64,000 nt of DNA from Chitinophaga alhagiae (GTDB taxonomy: Bacteria; Bacteroidota; Bacteroidia; Chitinophagales; Chitinophagaceae): NCBI RefSeq assembly GCF_003568665.1, contig NZ_QXMH01000002.1, positions 1 to 64,000 of the forward strand. The letters run 5' to 3'. Both the position numbers and the translations under genes were made by a program. The notes under the pieces were generated by a model. The model searched no databases and was not told where the DNA came from. It saw only the letters and a program-made list of their open reading frames with translations. This document shows, in pieces, positions 52,749 to 61,556 of this stretch. Every line of letters begins with the position of its first letter. Position 1 is the stretch's first letter.

Positions 52749-54851
52749 TCAGCTCAATTCGATCACTATTGTCTGTTCTTTCCCCACGGGGCTGCCGCCC
52801 TGGATGGATTGGGAACTGACTTTCCCGGCTCCTTTTATGACTACCCGAAGGCCTGCGTTTTCCAGCAGGTAGAGGGCGTCTTTGAGGCCCATGCCTTTCA
52901 CGTTTGGCACCAGCCCGGAGGCTGCTGTTACCGGTGTAAAGCTGAGCTTGTTGTTCTTTATGTCCGCGCTCACCCAGTTAGAGGTGGTGAGCGGCCCTTC
53001 AAAGGGAATATTGAGGGTGCTGGCCACGCTTCTCCACTCGCTGCCTTTGCCGCCCTTCATGGCCATGAGGGTATCCAGCGCGGTGTTGCCGTTGAGGGAA
53101 CGCGGTTTTTGAACGGCCAGGGCGTACAGTTTGTCTGCCACTTCGCGGAAAACGGGCCCTGCTACGGTACCGCCGTAAAACTTGGCGGCGTGCGGCCTGT
53201 TCTTGATCACCACCACGCAGGTGTACTGGGGATCGTCTGCCGGGAAGTAACCTGCAAAAGACGACTGGTAGATCTTGTCCGCGTAACCGCGGTTGCCATT
53301 GGCTACCAGCGCCGTGCCTGTTTTGCCGGCAAAGCGGTAGTAGGGCGTTTGCAGCTTGGAGGCCGTACCGTTCAGCACCACGCCTTCCAGCATGTCTTGC
53401 AATTGCGCCAGCGTGCGGGAGGTGCAGATGCTGTCTTCCATCACCACCGGGTCAAACTGGCGGATGGGCTGGCCGTATTCCATAATGGAGTTGACCAGGT
53501 AAGGCTTCATCATTTTGCCCTTGTTGGCCACGGCATTGTACAGCATGGCCGTTTGCAGGGGCGTTTGCAGCACGTTATACCCAAAGGCCATCCAGGGCAG
53601 GGTTACCGCGCTCCAGTGTTTGCTGGCAGTGGTGGGTATGGTGGGGGCGCCTTCTCCGGCCAGGTCTATGCCGGTGCGCCTGTCCAGGTGCAGCTTTTTC
53701 AGGTGGGCGGCAAACTCGTCCGGTTTCTTGTAATAGAACTGGTAGGCGAGTTTGGCCATGCCTACGTTGGAGCTGCGTTCAAAAGCTTTCTTCACCGTTA
53801 CGGTGGTGAGGTGATGCGGCTCGGAATCATATACCACGCGGCGGTTAATGGGCCATTTGCCGTAGTTGAGGTCTACAAGGGTATTGGCGTTAACGTATCC
53901 GTCTTCCAGCACGGCTATCATGGTGGCCAGCTTGAAGGTGGAGCCGGGCTCGCTCACCTGTATGGCATAGTTCATGTCTTCCCAGTAGCTGCCGTCTTTC
54001 TGGCGGCCCAGGTTGGCAATGGCCTTTATTTTCCCTGTTTTGACCTCCATGAGTATGCAGGTGCCGTGTTCGGCCTCGTTCTGCACCATCATTTTCATGA
54101 GGGCGTTCTCCACAATGTCCTGCATGTTCACGTCCAGGGTGGTTACCACATCTTTCCCGTTTTCCGGCTCAATGTCATAGCCTTCTACCGGCATGTAGGT
54201 ACCGCCGGCAATGCGGCGCATGAGGCGTTTGCCGGTCACGCCGCTGAGGCTGCTGTCATACGTTCTTTCCAGCCCCACGTTCTGGGCGTTCTCGCGGGAG
54301 AGGCCAATGGTGCGGTTGGCAAGCAGTTTGAAGGGGTTGATGCGTTTGTTCTTGGTTTCCGCAATGAGGCCGCCTTTGTTACGGCCCAGGCGGAACATGG
54401 GAAAGGTGCGTACGGCCTGGTATTCATCAAAGCGGATATCCCGCTTCAGCAGAAAGTAGCGGTCTTTATCGGCATAGCCTTCCTTCAGCAGTTTTTTGTA
54501 CTGGGTGGCGGTACGGTCTCTGAAGAGATCGGCGAGGTACCAGGACAGGGAGTCTACATTATCCTTGAAGATCGTCTTCTTGGGGTCTTGCAGTCCGTCT
54601 GCCCTGAAGTCTATACGGAGGTCGAAGTAGGGGATGGAGGTGGAGAGCATGCGGCCTTCTTCGGAGTAAATGGTGCCGCGGTCTGCATCGAGGTCCATAA
54701 AAGAGGTATGGAGGCTGTCTGCCAGGCTGCGCCATTTGTTGCCTTCCACATGCTGGATGAAGAACACTTTGCCGAGGATGGCCACGGCAAATACACCCAT
54801 GCCAATAAAGCAGAGGTATGCTCGCCATAGTATGTCCTTTTTAATCTCCAT
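52749..54851 (-). CDS. ftsI: Peptidoglycan transpeptidase FtsI/PBP with PASTA domain
   Basis: The 700-residue class B penicillin-binding protein has a cytoplasmic start, one membrane helix (about residues 10-30), a dimerisation domain and a transpeptidase domain. The active-site motifs are STFK (Ser304, Lys307), SSN (360-362) and KTG (510-512). A PASTA domain of about 60 residues ends the protein (about 640-700, LVPNVKGMGLKDALYLLENA), as in PBP2x and SpoVD and unlike E. coli FtsI. It lies 30 bases after ftsL. Confidence 0.96.
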   Translation of the reverse strand: MEIKKDILWRAYLCFIGMGVFAVAILGKVFFIQHVEGNKWRSLADSLHTSFMDLDADRGTIYSEEGRMLSTSIPYFDLRIDFRADGLQDPKKTIFKDNVDSLSWYLADLFRDRTATQYKKLLKEGYADKDRYFLLKRDIRFDEYQAVRTFPMFRLGRNKGGLIAETKNKRINPFKLLANRTIGLSRENAQNVGLERTYDSSLSGVTGKRLMRRIAGGTYMPVEGYDIEPENGKDVVTTLDVNMQDIVENALMKMMVQNEAEHGTCILMEVKTGKIKAIANLGRQKDGSYWEDMNYAIQVSEPGSTFKLATMIAVLEDGYVNANTLVDLNYGKWPINRRVVYDSEPHHLTTVTVKKAFERSSNVGMAKLAYQFYYKKPDEFAAHLKKLHLDRRTGIDLAGEGAPTIPTTASKHWSAVTLPWMAFGYNVLQTPLQTAMLYNAVANKGKMMKPYLVNSIMEYGQPIRQFDPVVMEDSICTSRTLAQLQDMLEGVVLNGTASKLQTPYYRFAGKTGTALVANGNRGYADKIYQSSFAGYFPADDPQYTCVVVIKNRPHAAKFYGGTVAGPVFREVADKLYALAVQKPRSLNGNTALDTLMAMKGGKGSEWRSVASTLNIPFEGPLTTSNWVSADIKNNKLSFTPVTAASGLVPNVKGMGLKDALYLLENAGLRVVIKGAGKVSSQSIQGGSPVGKEQTIVIELS

Positions 54852-54881
54852 GCCGGGTCAGTGTCAGTATCTTGTTTTAAA

Positions 54882-55259
54882 TTATTGCGCTTGTTCAGGT
54901 GCTTTCACTTCTATCCGCTGCGGGGGCGTGCTCAGTTCTTTCAATCCCAGCGGTTCCACGGCTTTGCTCACTTCACTCAGTTTGCTGCGGAACATCAGTT
55001 CGCTTTTTACGCTCAGGTATTCCCATTTCAGCTCTTTTATTTCCCTGCTCAACTTGTTGATCCTGCGTACCTTTTTTTCGGCCAGGTGGCTGTTGGCGAT
55101 GTAGATCAGCGCAATCACGGCCAGGAAAAGGATGAAGGGCAGGTTCTGCGTGATCAGCCTGTAGTTGATCCGCAGGCGCCATTCTTTCTTCGGCTCCCTG
55201 GGCAGCGGTTCCCCGCCGGCCTCTTCTGCTATGATATGCTTTTCTTCTTCCCGCAACAC
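54882..55259 (-). CDS. ftsL: FtsL-like division protein
   Basis: The 125-residue bitopic protein has an acidic then basic cytoplasmic N terminus (about residues 1-35), one membrane helix (about 39-58, LPFILFLAVIALIYIANSHL) and a periplasmic coiled coil (about 60-100, KKVRRINKLSREIKELKWE). Size, topology and position between rsmH and ftsI fit FtsL, although sequence conservation in this family is low. It would pair with a DivIC-like protein and FtsQ. Confidence 0.87.
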   Translation of the reverse strand: MLREEEKHIIAEEAGGEPLPREPKKEWRLRINYRLITQNLPFILFLAVIALIYIANSHLAEKKVRRINKLSREIKELKWEYLSVKSELMFRSKLSEVSKAVEPLGLKELSTPPQRIEVKAPEQAQ

Positions 55260-55336
55260 TTACAAGGTTTATCAACAGTTAATACGATGTCTATTTTTCC
55301 GGTAACAGGGGGATAGGATGGAAGCAACGTCAACGG

Positions 55337-56245
55337 TCATATTTTTTCTGCCACCCGCAGCTTGGCGCTGCGGCTCCGGGGGTTAGCCCTTAATTCCTTC
55401 TCACTGGCCGTTACCGGTTTTTTCGTGATCAGTTTGAACAGCCTGGGCGGTGTTTCGAAACTGTAGGGATTTTCATCCGCCGTTTCAAAACTGCCGGCCT
55501 TCATATAGTTTTTCACCAGCCTGTCTTCCAGCGAGTGGAAGGTGATGATGGCCAGTTTGCCGCCCGGTCCCAACACGGTTGAAGACTGGGTAAGCAGGTC
55601 TTTGAGGGCGCCCAGCTCATCGTTCACTTCTATTCTCAGCGCCTGGAACACCTGTGCCAGGTACTTTGCGGGGTTGCCTTTTACGATGGGCTGTATGAGT
55701 GATTTAAACTCCGCAATGGTCTTCAGGGGGTGGGCTTTGCGCAGTTGCACAATTGTTTTGGCCAGGGTGCGGGAGTTGGTGACTTCTCCGTAATTCTGGA
55801 ACAACTGGTGCAGGTGCTGTTCGGAATAGGTCTGCAGGATGTCTGCCGCCGTCACCTTGTTGCGCGTGTCCATCCGCATGTCCAGGTTGCCGTCAAACCG
55901 GGTGGAAAATCCCCGGGCGCCGGTATCGAACTGGTGGGAGGATACCCCGAGGTCTGCCAGCAGCCCGTCTGCGTCCAGCGCTTTATGCAGCTTCAGGAAG
56001 CGGTGCAGGTGCCGGAAATTCTCGCGGACAAACACCACCCTTTCGTCAGGGATGCGGTTGCGGTAGGCGTCTTCATCCTGGTCAAACACGATCAGCCGGC
56101 CCTGGGGGCCCAGTTGCTCCAGGATAGCCTTGGAGTGGCCGCCGCCGCCAAAAGTGGCGTCTATGTACGTGCCGTCTGGCCTGATCTGTAAGTTTGCCAC
56201 CACTTCGTGGAGCAAAACGGGCAGGTGGTATCCGGGTGTTTCCAT
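55337..56245 (-). CDS. rsmH: 16S rRNA (cytosine(1402)-N(4))-methyltransferase
   Basis: The 302-residue SAM-dependent methyltransferase modifies C1402 in 16S rRNA. The N-terminal signature YHLPVLLHEVVANL is followed by the SAM loop DATFGGGGHSKAIL, LIVFDQDEDAY, LADLGVSSHQFD and the C-terminal NPRSRSAKLRVAEK. The length is normal. It starts 10 bases after mraZ. Confidence 0.98.
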   Translation of the reverse strand: METPGYHLPVLLHEVVANLQIRPDGTYIDATFGGGGHSKAILEQLGPQGRLIVFDQDEDAYRNRIPDERVVFVRENFRHLHRFLKLHKALDADGLLADLGVSSHQFDTGARGFSTRFDGNLDMRMDTRNKVTAADILQTYSEQHLHQLFQNYGEVTNSRTLAKTIVQLRKAHPLKTIAEFKSLIQPIVKGNPAKYLAQVFQALRIEVNDELGALKDLLTQSSTVLGPGGKLAIITFHSLEDRLVKNYMKAGSFETADENPYSFETPPRLFKLITKKPVTASEKELRANPRSRSAKLRVAEKI

Positions 56246-56255
56246 ATTGGCCGCT

Positions 56256-56726
56256 TTACAGTACAGGGTTTGAGCCGTCTCCTCCGCCCATTACCTGTTG
56301 CGCCAGGCTACTGAAGGCTTCCGGTGAAAAATTATCAAAGAACTCCTGGTATTTCGTTTTATCCCAGATCTCTATCTTGTTGTTGGCCGCCGTGAGCACA
56401 ATGTCTTTGTCTAACCCCGCATGCGCCATCAGGTTTTTGGGGATGTTCAGCCTCCCCGCGCTATCCAGTTCCAGGATGGTGGCCCCATTGAGAAAATAGC
56501 GGCGAAATTCCCTAACTTTCGGATCAAAATCGTTCAGCTTGCCGATCTTCTCCTGTATGGGCTGCCACTCGTTCATGGGGTACAGCGTCAAACACTTTTC
56601 AAAGCCGCGGTTCAGCACAAACTGGTTACCCGCACTTTCTGCTATCTGCCGTTTAAACCCGGCAGGGAGCAGGAAGCGCCCTTTGGCGTCCAGCGTGGCT
56701 TCATATTCTCCCAGAAAACCCGTCAT
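56256..56726 (-). CDS. mraZ: Transcriptional regulator MraZ
   Basis: The 156-residue protein has two SpoVT/AbrB-type domains: FLGEYEATLDAKGRFLLPAG near the N terminus and ATILELDSAGRLNIPKNL near residue 86. MraZ binds DNA repeats in front of the dcw cluster and controls its own operon in E. coli. The start at 56726 (MTGFLGEYEA) fits the family; the frame is open for 12 further codons. The 311-base region ahead holds a -7-like TTATTTTG (56762-56769, minus strand) with one mismatch. Confidence 0.95.
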   Translation of the reverse strand: MTGFLGEYEATLDAKGRFLLPAGFKRQIAESAGNQFVLNRGFEKCLTLYPMNEWQPIQEKIGKLNDFDPKVREFRRYFLNGATILELDSAGRLNIPKNLMAHAGLDKDIVLTAANNKIEIWDKTKYQEFFDNFSPEAFSSLAQQVMGGGDGSNPVL

Positions 56727-57037
56727 GCTTCGTTTTAGGTGTTGATTTCCATTTTCTAACACAAAATAACACTTTTTCCCACTTTTAACCGAAAAAATGG
56801 ATTATATATTTTTTCCACAGCCATATTGTGCCTGCCAGAAAGGGGTTAAGGGGTGGTGAATGCGACAGGGGTGTGGATAGTTAGTTGGTCAATGTGAATA
56901 AAGTGTGCATATGTGGATTTCAGGTGTGGATATGCCGCAATCGTCCTCAAAATCACCGTTTTTGCAAAATTTTAACTTCGCCTATTATAGCATTACCGTT
57001 TTTTGCTTTTAATTCGTACCTTCGCGACTCTTTTTTT
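56727..57037. other. Divergent spacer between mraZ and bamD
   Basis: This 311-base stretch holds no gene that I can support. On the minus strand there is a near-consensus -7 element TTATTTTG (56762-56769) for mraZ. On the plus strand TACCTTCG (57017-57024) lies before bamD. Three TGGAAA-like words occur on the minus strand (56746-56751, 56775-56781, 56812-56817) without regular spacing. Confidence 0.6.
57017..57024 (+). promoter_or_regulatory. Candidate -7 element of bamD
   Basis: TACCTTCG differs from TAnnTTTG at one base and ends 13 bases before the bamD ATG. A fitting -33 element is not visible. The transcript leader would be only a few bases long. Confidence 0.35.
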
Positions 57038-57871
57038 ATGAGGAAAATTCTCTTATATATTGGCCTGCTGGCCTTTGCCGTGGGTACAGTCTCCTGTAAC
57101 AAGGAGCTACGGCGTATTGAAAAAAGCAATGACCTGGAGAAAAAACTGGCCTATGCTGACAAAATGTACGAAAAGAAGAAGTACCAGATGGCGCAAACGC
57201 TATATGAGGAAATGATCCCCGTATTTAAAGGTACCGAGAAGTTTGAAGGGCTGTATTACAAGTACGCCTACTGCTCTTTCTACCTGAAAGATTACCAGCA
57301 GGCGGGTTTCCACTTCAAAAACTACCTGGAAGCGCTGCCCAGCAGCCCCCGGGCGCAGGAAATAGACTATATGCAGGCTTACTGCTATTATAAACTGTCT
57401 CCCAAACCGGCGCTTGACCAGACCAATACGGAAAAGGCCATTGCCGCCATGCAGACCTTCATCAACTCCTATCCCAATTCCGAGAAATCAGCCGAGGCCA
57501 ACGTGATCATAGAGCTGTTGCGCCGCAAGCTGGAACAGAAGGAGTTCAACGCCGCGGAACTGTATTACAACCTGGGGCACTACAAGGCCGCCGGGGTGTC
57601 TTTCCAGAGCCTGATGCGCGCCTACCCGGATTCTGACAAGAGTGACAGTTATAAGTACATGGCTATCAAGGCTTATTACCTGTACGCCAAGAACAGCATC
57701 CCCGCCAAGCAGAAAGACCGCTATGAAACGGTGCTGACCGAGTACCTGGAGTTCTCGGACCGGTACCCGGATAGCAAATTGCGCTCTGATGCCGAAAAAT
57801 ACTTTACCTTAGCAAAAAATAATCTTAAACACCTGGAAAATGAGCAAAATAAAGAGAAGTCTAACCAGTAG
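57038..57871 (+). CDS. bamD: Outer membrane protein assembly factor BamD
   Basis: The 277-residue lipoprotein has a signal peptide with lipobox GTVSC (Cys20) and then TPR-type helix pairs (for example KYQMAQTLYEEMIPVFKG, YQQAGFHFKNYLEALPSS, YPNSEKSAEANVIIELLRRKL), the layout of BamD, which supports BamA in folding outer membrane proteins. ATG 57038 is used because it begins the lipoprotein signal; the frame is open 51 codons further up. Its 3' end overlaps rpoZ by 32 bases. The order bamD-rpoZ-coaBC is common in Bacteroidota. Confidence 0.94.
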   Translation: MRKILLYIGLLAFAVGTVSCNKELRRIEKSNDLEKKLAYADKMYEKKKYQMAQTLYEEMIPVFKGTEKFEGLYYKYAYCSFYLKDYQQAGFHFKNYLEALPSSPRAQEIDYMQAYCYYKLSPKPALDQTNTEKAIAAMQTFINSYPNSEKSAEANVIIELLRRKLEQKEFNAAELYYNLGHYKAAGVSFQSLMRAYPDSDKSDSYKYMAIKAYYLYAKNSIPAKQKDRYETVLTEYLEFSDRYPDSKLRSDAEKYFTLAKNNLKHLENEQNKEKSNQ

Positions 57872-58181
57872 CATGAACCCCTGGGTAGAGACCAGGAACA
57901 CCACTGACATCAAGAACAGAACCGGTAACCTGTACGAGTCCATTGCCATTATTGCCAAAAGGGCAAACCAGATCAATATCACCGTAAAGGAAGAGCTGCA
58001 TTCCAAACTGGAAGAGTTTGCCAGCCATACGGACAACCTGGAGGAAGTGCATGAGAACAAGGAGCAGATAGAGATCTCCCGTTTTTATGAGAGACTGGCC
58101 AATTCCGCTATCCAGGCTACCAACGAGTTCCTGGAGAACAAAATTTACTTCCGTAAGAACGATGACGATCTGTATAGCTGA
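57840..58181 (+). CDS. rpoZ: RNA polymerase omega subunit, Bacteroidota type
   Basis: The 113-residue protein matches the Bacteroidota omega form (RNA polymerase Rpb6-like), with the conserved NLYESIAIIAKRANQI segment at about residues 30-45 followed by a helical region with Glu and Lys. It stabilises the beta' subunit. ATG 57840 overlaps the end of bamD in another frame; an internal ATG at 57873 (MNPWVETRN), just past the bamD stop, is a possible alternative start. A hairpin with a T-rich tail follows at 58216-58250. Confidence 0.85.
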   Translation: MSKIKRSLTSSMNPWVETRNTTDIKNRTGNLYESIAIIAKRANQINITVKEELHSKLEEFASHTDNLEEVHENKEQIEISRFYERLANSAIQATNEFLENKIYFRKNDDDLYS

Positions 58182-58215
58182 TCTCACCGTTTATCACGAA
58201 AAATATTAACTTCAT

Positions 58216-58250
58216 AGCGGCAGAATGTTTTGTTCTGCCGCTTTTGTTTT
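58216..58250 (+). terminator. Hairpin terminator directly ahead of coaBC
   Basis: AGCGGCAGAA (58216-58225) pairs perfectly with TTCTGCCGCT (58233-58242), followed by TTTGTTTT. It ends only 5 bases before the coaBC ATG, so it is either the end of the bamD-rpoZ transcript or an attenuator in front of coaBC. Confidence 0.75.
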
Positions 58251-58255
58251 GTGAC

Positions 58256-59461
58256 ATGCTACAAGGGAAAAAAATTCTTTTAGGGGTTTCCGGCAGCATT
58301 GCGGCCTACAAGGCGGCCATACTGGTGCGCCTCCTGGTAAAGGAGGGGGCCCAGGTAAAGGTGCTGATGACGCCGGCCGCCTGCGATTTCATTACCCCGC
58401 TTACGCTTTCTACCCTTTCCAAAAACGAAGTGGGGGTTACCGTCAGCGAAAACGGCACCTGGGCTAACCACGTGATGCTGGGCCGCTGGGCAGACGTGAT
58501 GCTGATAGCCCCGGCCTCCGTGAACACCATCGCCAAAATGGCCAACGGCATTTGCGATAACCTGCTGCTGGCCGTGTACCTCTCCGCCACCTGCCCGGTG
58601 CTGTTTGCGCCGGCCATGGATGAGGACATGTGGCTGCACCCCGCCACCAAAGCCAATGTGGCCCGCCTGCTGGCCTATGGCCACCGGCAGTTGCCTGTAC
58701 ATAAAGGGGAACTGGCCAGCGGCCTCTTCGGCGAAGGCAGAATGGCCGAGCCGGAAGCCATCGTAGCATACCTCTACAGCTTTTTCAGCGGCGAACAGCA
58801 GCAAAAACCGCTGGCCGGCAAAACGGCCCTGGTATCTGCCGGCCCCACGCAGGAGCCTATAGACCCCGTGCGTTTCATCAGCAACCATTCCAGCGGTAAA
58901 ATGGGCATTGCCCTGGCAGAAGCCCTGGCGGAAGCCGGCGCTACGGTGGAGCTGGTGCTGGGCCCTACACACCTGGGCACGCTCCACAAAGGCGTGCATA
59001 TCCATCGTGTGGTAACGGCGGCAAATATGTTTGACCAATGCACGGCACTGGCCCCTTCCGCGGATATCATGGTGATGGCCGCGGCGGTGGCCGACTACAG
59101 GCCCCGCAGCGTGGCGGATAAAAAGATCAAGAAGAAGGAGGAAGACATGCGCCTGGAACTGGAGAAAACGGCAGACATTGCCCGCACCCTGGGCGCGCAG
59201 AAAAAGAACGGCCAGGTGTTGGTGGGCTTTTCGCTGGAAACCAACAACGAAAAAGAATATGCGCTGAAGAAATTACAGGACAAGAACCTGGACATGGTGG
59301 TGCTCAACTCCCTGAACGACGCCGGCGCCGGGTTCAACCATGATACCAATAAAGTGACACTGCTCTCCCGCAGCGGGCAGGAGCAGGTGCTGCCCCTCCA
59401 GTCCAAACAGGAGGTGGCCCGCAACATTGTAATGGCTATAATTGATCTGCAACATGCTTAA
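58256..59461 (+). CDS. coaBC: Bifunctional phosphopantothenoylcysteine decarboxylase/synthetase
   Basis: The 401-residue protein makes 4'-phosphopantetheine for coenzyme A. The FMN-binding CoaC domain (about residues 1-180) has LLGVSGSIAAYKAAILVRLL, the catalytic His in TWANHVMLGRWAD, and APASVNTIAKMANGICDNLL; the substrate clamp reads PAMDEDMW. The CoaB domain (about 185-401) has GPTQEPIDPVRFISNHSSGK, AAAVADYRP and the KKIKKKEE lysines. ATG 58256 fits the family start. It overlaps the next gene by 8 bases. Confidence 0.97.
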   Translation: MLQGKKILLGVSGSIAAYKAAILVRLLVKEGAQVKVLMTPAACDFITPLTLSTLSKNEVGVTVSENGTWANHVMLGRWADVMLIAPASVNTIAKMANGICDNLLLAVYLSATCPVLFAPAMDEDMWLHPATKANVARLLAYGHRQLPVHKGELASGLFGEGRMAEPEAIVAYLYSFFSGEQQQKPLAGKTALVSAGPTQEPIDPVRFISNHSSGKMGIALAEALAEAGATVELVLGPTHLGTLHKGVHIHRVVTAANMFDQCTALAPSADIMVMAAAVADYRPRSVADKKIKKKEEDMRLELEKTADIARTLGAQKKNGQVLVGFSLETNNEKEYALKKLQDKNLDMVVLNSLNDAGAGFNHDTNKVTLLSRSGQEQVLPLQSKQEVARNIVMAIIDLQHA

Positions 59462-60371
59462 ACGGATTGTATTCTTTTCCCTTTGCCTGCTGGCCTGTTA
59501 CCGTTCAGACGCCCAGGAGCTGAGAGCCAACGTATCTGTGCAGGCGGCCCAGCTGGGCACCAGTACAGACAAAAAAGTATTTGCCACCCTGCAAACGGCC
59601 CTTTCGGAATTTATCAATAACCGCCGCTGGTCTGATGACGCTTATGCGCCCGCGGAACGCATAGAATGCAACTTCCTGCTGAACGTTACCCAGGCTTTGG
59701 GCAACAATACCTACAAGGCATCCCTCACCATACAGGCCACCCGGCCGGTGTACAACTCCGGCTACACCACCAGCCTGCTCAATACGCAGGATAACAACGT
59801 GGTGTTCAAATACGTGGAGTTCCAGCCGCTGGAGTTCAACGAGCAGCGCATTGTAGGCAATGACCCGCTGGTATCCAACCTCACCGCCATACTCGCGTAT
59901 TACAACTACATCATACTGGGCCTGGATTACGACTCGTTCTCTCCCCGCGGCGGCGACGCTTTTTTCAAAAAGGCGCTTAACGTGGTGAACAACGCGCCAG
60001 ACGGCAAAGACATTTCCGGCTGGAAGGCGTTTGAAGGCAACCGCAACCGCTACTGGCTGCAGGATAACCTGCTGAACGTGAAGTTTGCCCGTTTTCATGA
60101 CGTGATGTACCAGTACCACCGCATGGGGCTTGACCAGATGTATGAAGATACCAACAAGGGCCGCGCCGCCGTTATGAACTGCCTCACGCTGCTCATGGGC
60201 ATTCACGAAGAGCTGCCCAACTCCATGCTGCTGGCCGCTTTCTTCAATGCCAAAAACGACGAACTGTTTAAAATATTCTCCAAGGCGCCCCCGCAGGAAA
60301 AAACCAGGGCGGGGCAGATGCTGGCGCAACTGGATGTGCCCAATGCAAATAAATACCAGCAATTAAGATAA
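59454..60371 (+). CDS. DUF4835 family exported protein
   Basis: The 305-residue protein has a signal peptide ending SDAQ and a mature domain typical of DUF4835: QELRANVSVQAAQLGTSTDK at the start, NNRRWSDDAYAPAERIECNF, and YYNYIILGLDYDSFSPRGGD. The family occurs in Bacteroidota next to coaBC, and from memory some annotations call it PorD and link it with the type IX secretion system. It overlaps coaBC (ATG within the last codons) and is followed directly by the DUF4296 gene, so the three are translationally coupled. The molecular role is not known to me. Confidence 0.9.
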   Translation: MLKRIVFFSLCLLACYRSDAQELRANVSVQAAQLGTSTDKKVFATLQTALSEFINNRRWSDDAYAPAERIECNFLLNVTQALGNNTYKASLTIQATRPVYNSGYTTSLLNTQDNNVVFKYVEFQPLEFNEQRIVGNDPLVSNLTAILAYYNYIILGLDYDSFSPRGGDAFFKKALNVVNNAPDGKDISGWKAFEGNRNRYWLQDNLLNVKFARFHDVMYQYHRMGLDQMYEDTNKGRAAVMNCLTLLMGIHEELPNSMLLAAFFNAKNDELFKIFSKAPPQEKTRAGQMLAQLDVPNANKYQQLR

Positions 60372-60833
60372 ATGATGAACCTGAGAAAGACAGTCGGCGT
60401 TTTATTGTTCAGCGTGCTGCTGGCCTGCGGACAGGCAGACAGAACGCCGAAGGGCGTATTGCCCCCTGAAAAGATGCGGGATATTTTGCTGGATATGAAC
60501 TATGCGGAAGTATATGGCCGTGACCAGGGCGTAGACACCGTGCATATTGCGGATAGCGTGAGGGAGCAGCATATCAAGCGGTACTATGTGCAGATACTGC
60601 AGTTGCACAACGTTACGAAAGACGAGTTCCTGAACAGTTACCGGTTCTATGAGTTGCATTCGGACCGGCTGGAAGAAATATACAAGCAGATGCAGGCTAT
60701 TGTGCAAAGGCGGAGGGAAGTGATGGATTCCATTGAGCGCAAACAATCCGACCTGAAATATGGCATTGAACGGCGCACGCACTGGGACTCGCTGTACTGC
60801 CCGGCAGACAGCCTGCGGCTGATTTTACCCTGA
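60372..60833 (+). CDS. DUF4296 lipoprotein
   Basis: The 153-residue lipoprotein has lipobox VLLAC (Cys19) and a mature helical domain beginning [18 protein letters not shown], typical of DUF4296. A long Glu/Lys/Arg-rich helix follows ([19 protein letters not shown]). The ATG is the base after the preceding stop codon; a second ATG lies at 60375. It is the last gene of the coaBC unit and is probably anchored in the outer membrane. No function is known to me. Confidence 0.85.
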   Translation: MMNLRKTVGVLLFSVLLACGQADRTPKGVLPPEKMRDILLDMNYAEVYGRDQGVDTVHIADSVREQHIKRYYVQILQLHNVTKDEFLNSYRFYELHSDRLEEIYKQMQAIVQRRREVMDSIERKQSDLKYGIERRTHWDSLYCPADSLRLILP

Positions 60834-60852
60834 ACCACCACAACACCAAAAC

Positions 60853-61545
60853 ATGCAGAAAGTAATTGTTAACGCTGACGAGGCCGTGAAAGACATTCCC
60901 AGCGGCGCCACGCTGATGCTGGGCGGCTTTGGCCTGTGCGGCATTCCCGAAAACAGCATTGCGGCGCTGGTACGCAGCGGCATCAACAACCTCACCTGTA
61001 TTTCCAACAACGCGGGGGTAGATGACTTTGGCCTGGGCCTGCTGCTGAAAACCCGGCAGATCAGGAAAATGATGGCTTCTTACGTGGGGGAGAACGCGGA
61101 ATTTGAACGGCAGCTGCTCTCCGGCGAGCTGGAGGTAGACCTCATTCCGCAGGGCACCCTGGCCACGCGCATACAAATGGCGGGGATGGGCATCCCGGCG
61201 TTTTTTACCCCCGCCGGTTATGGTACCGAAATAGCCGAAGGCAAGGAAACCCGCCGCTTCAACGGCAAGGATTACCTGATGGAACTGGCGCTGCATGCGG
61301 ACTTTGCCATTGTAAAGGCCTGGAAAGGGGATACGATGGGCAACCTCGTATTCCGCAAAACCACCCGCAACTTCAGCACCTCCATGGCCAAAGCGGGCCA
61401 TATCACCATTGCCGAAGTGGAGCACCTGGTGCGGCCGGGTGAGCTGGACCCGGACCAGGTACATGTTCCCGGTATTTATGTACACCGCATTTTCCAGGGG
61501 AGCGGTTATGAAAAACGCATTGAGCGAAAAACAGTTAAAATCTAA
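60853..61545 (+). CDS. scoA: 3-oxoacid CoA-transferase subunit A
   Basis: The 230-residue subunit has the family I CoA-transferase signature [13 protein letters not shown] near residue 24 and a GxGxE-type segment [15 protein letters not shown]. It pairs with subunit B next to it to move CoA between succinyl-CoA and a 3-oxoacid such as acetoacetate. The start is 20 bases after the DUF4296 stop. The substrate cannot be fixed from sequence. Confidence 0.95.
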   Translation: MQKVIVNADEAVKDIPSGATLMLGGFGLCGIPENSIAALVRSGINNLTCISNNAGVDDFGLGLLLKTRQIRKMMASYVGENAEFERQLLSGELEVDLIPQGTLATRIQMAGMGIPAFFTPAGYGTEIAEGKETRRFNGKDYLMELALHADFAIVKAWKGDTMGNLVFRKTTRNFSTSMAKAGHITIAEVEHLVRPGELDPDQVHVPGIYVHRIFQGSGYEKRIERKTVKI

Positions 61546-61556
61546 AACCTGCTGTT

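Noticed and set aside
52809-54830. A 673-codon open frame on the plus strand, antisense to ftsI.
   Set aside because: It mirrors the codon pattern of ftsI, whose motifs are clear. Long antisense frames are common in genes with strong third-position G/C bias. The translation shows no domain pattern.
56746-56817. Three TGGAAA/TGGGAAA words upstream of mraZ as possible MraZ boxes.
   Set aside because: The spacing (30 and 36 bases) does not fit the compact TGGGN repeats known for MraZ, and A/T-rich sequence makes such words likely by chance.
56885-57037. An N-terminal extension of 51 codons for BamD.
   Set aside because: It would bury the lipoprotein signal, and the candidate promoter element lies inside it.
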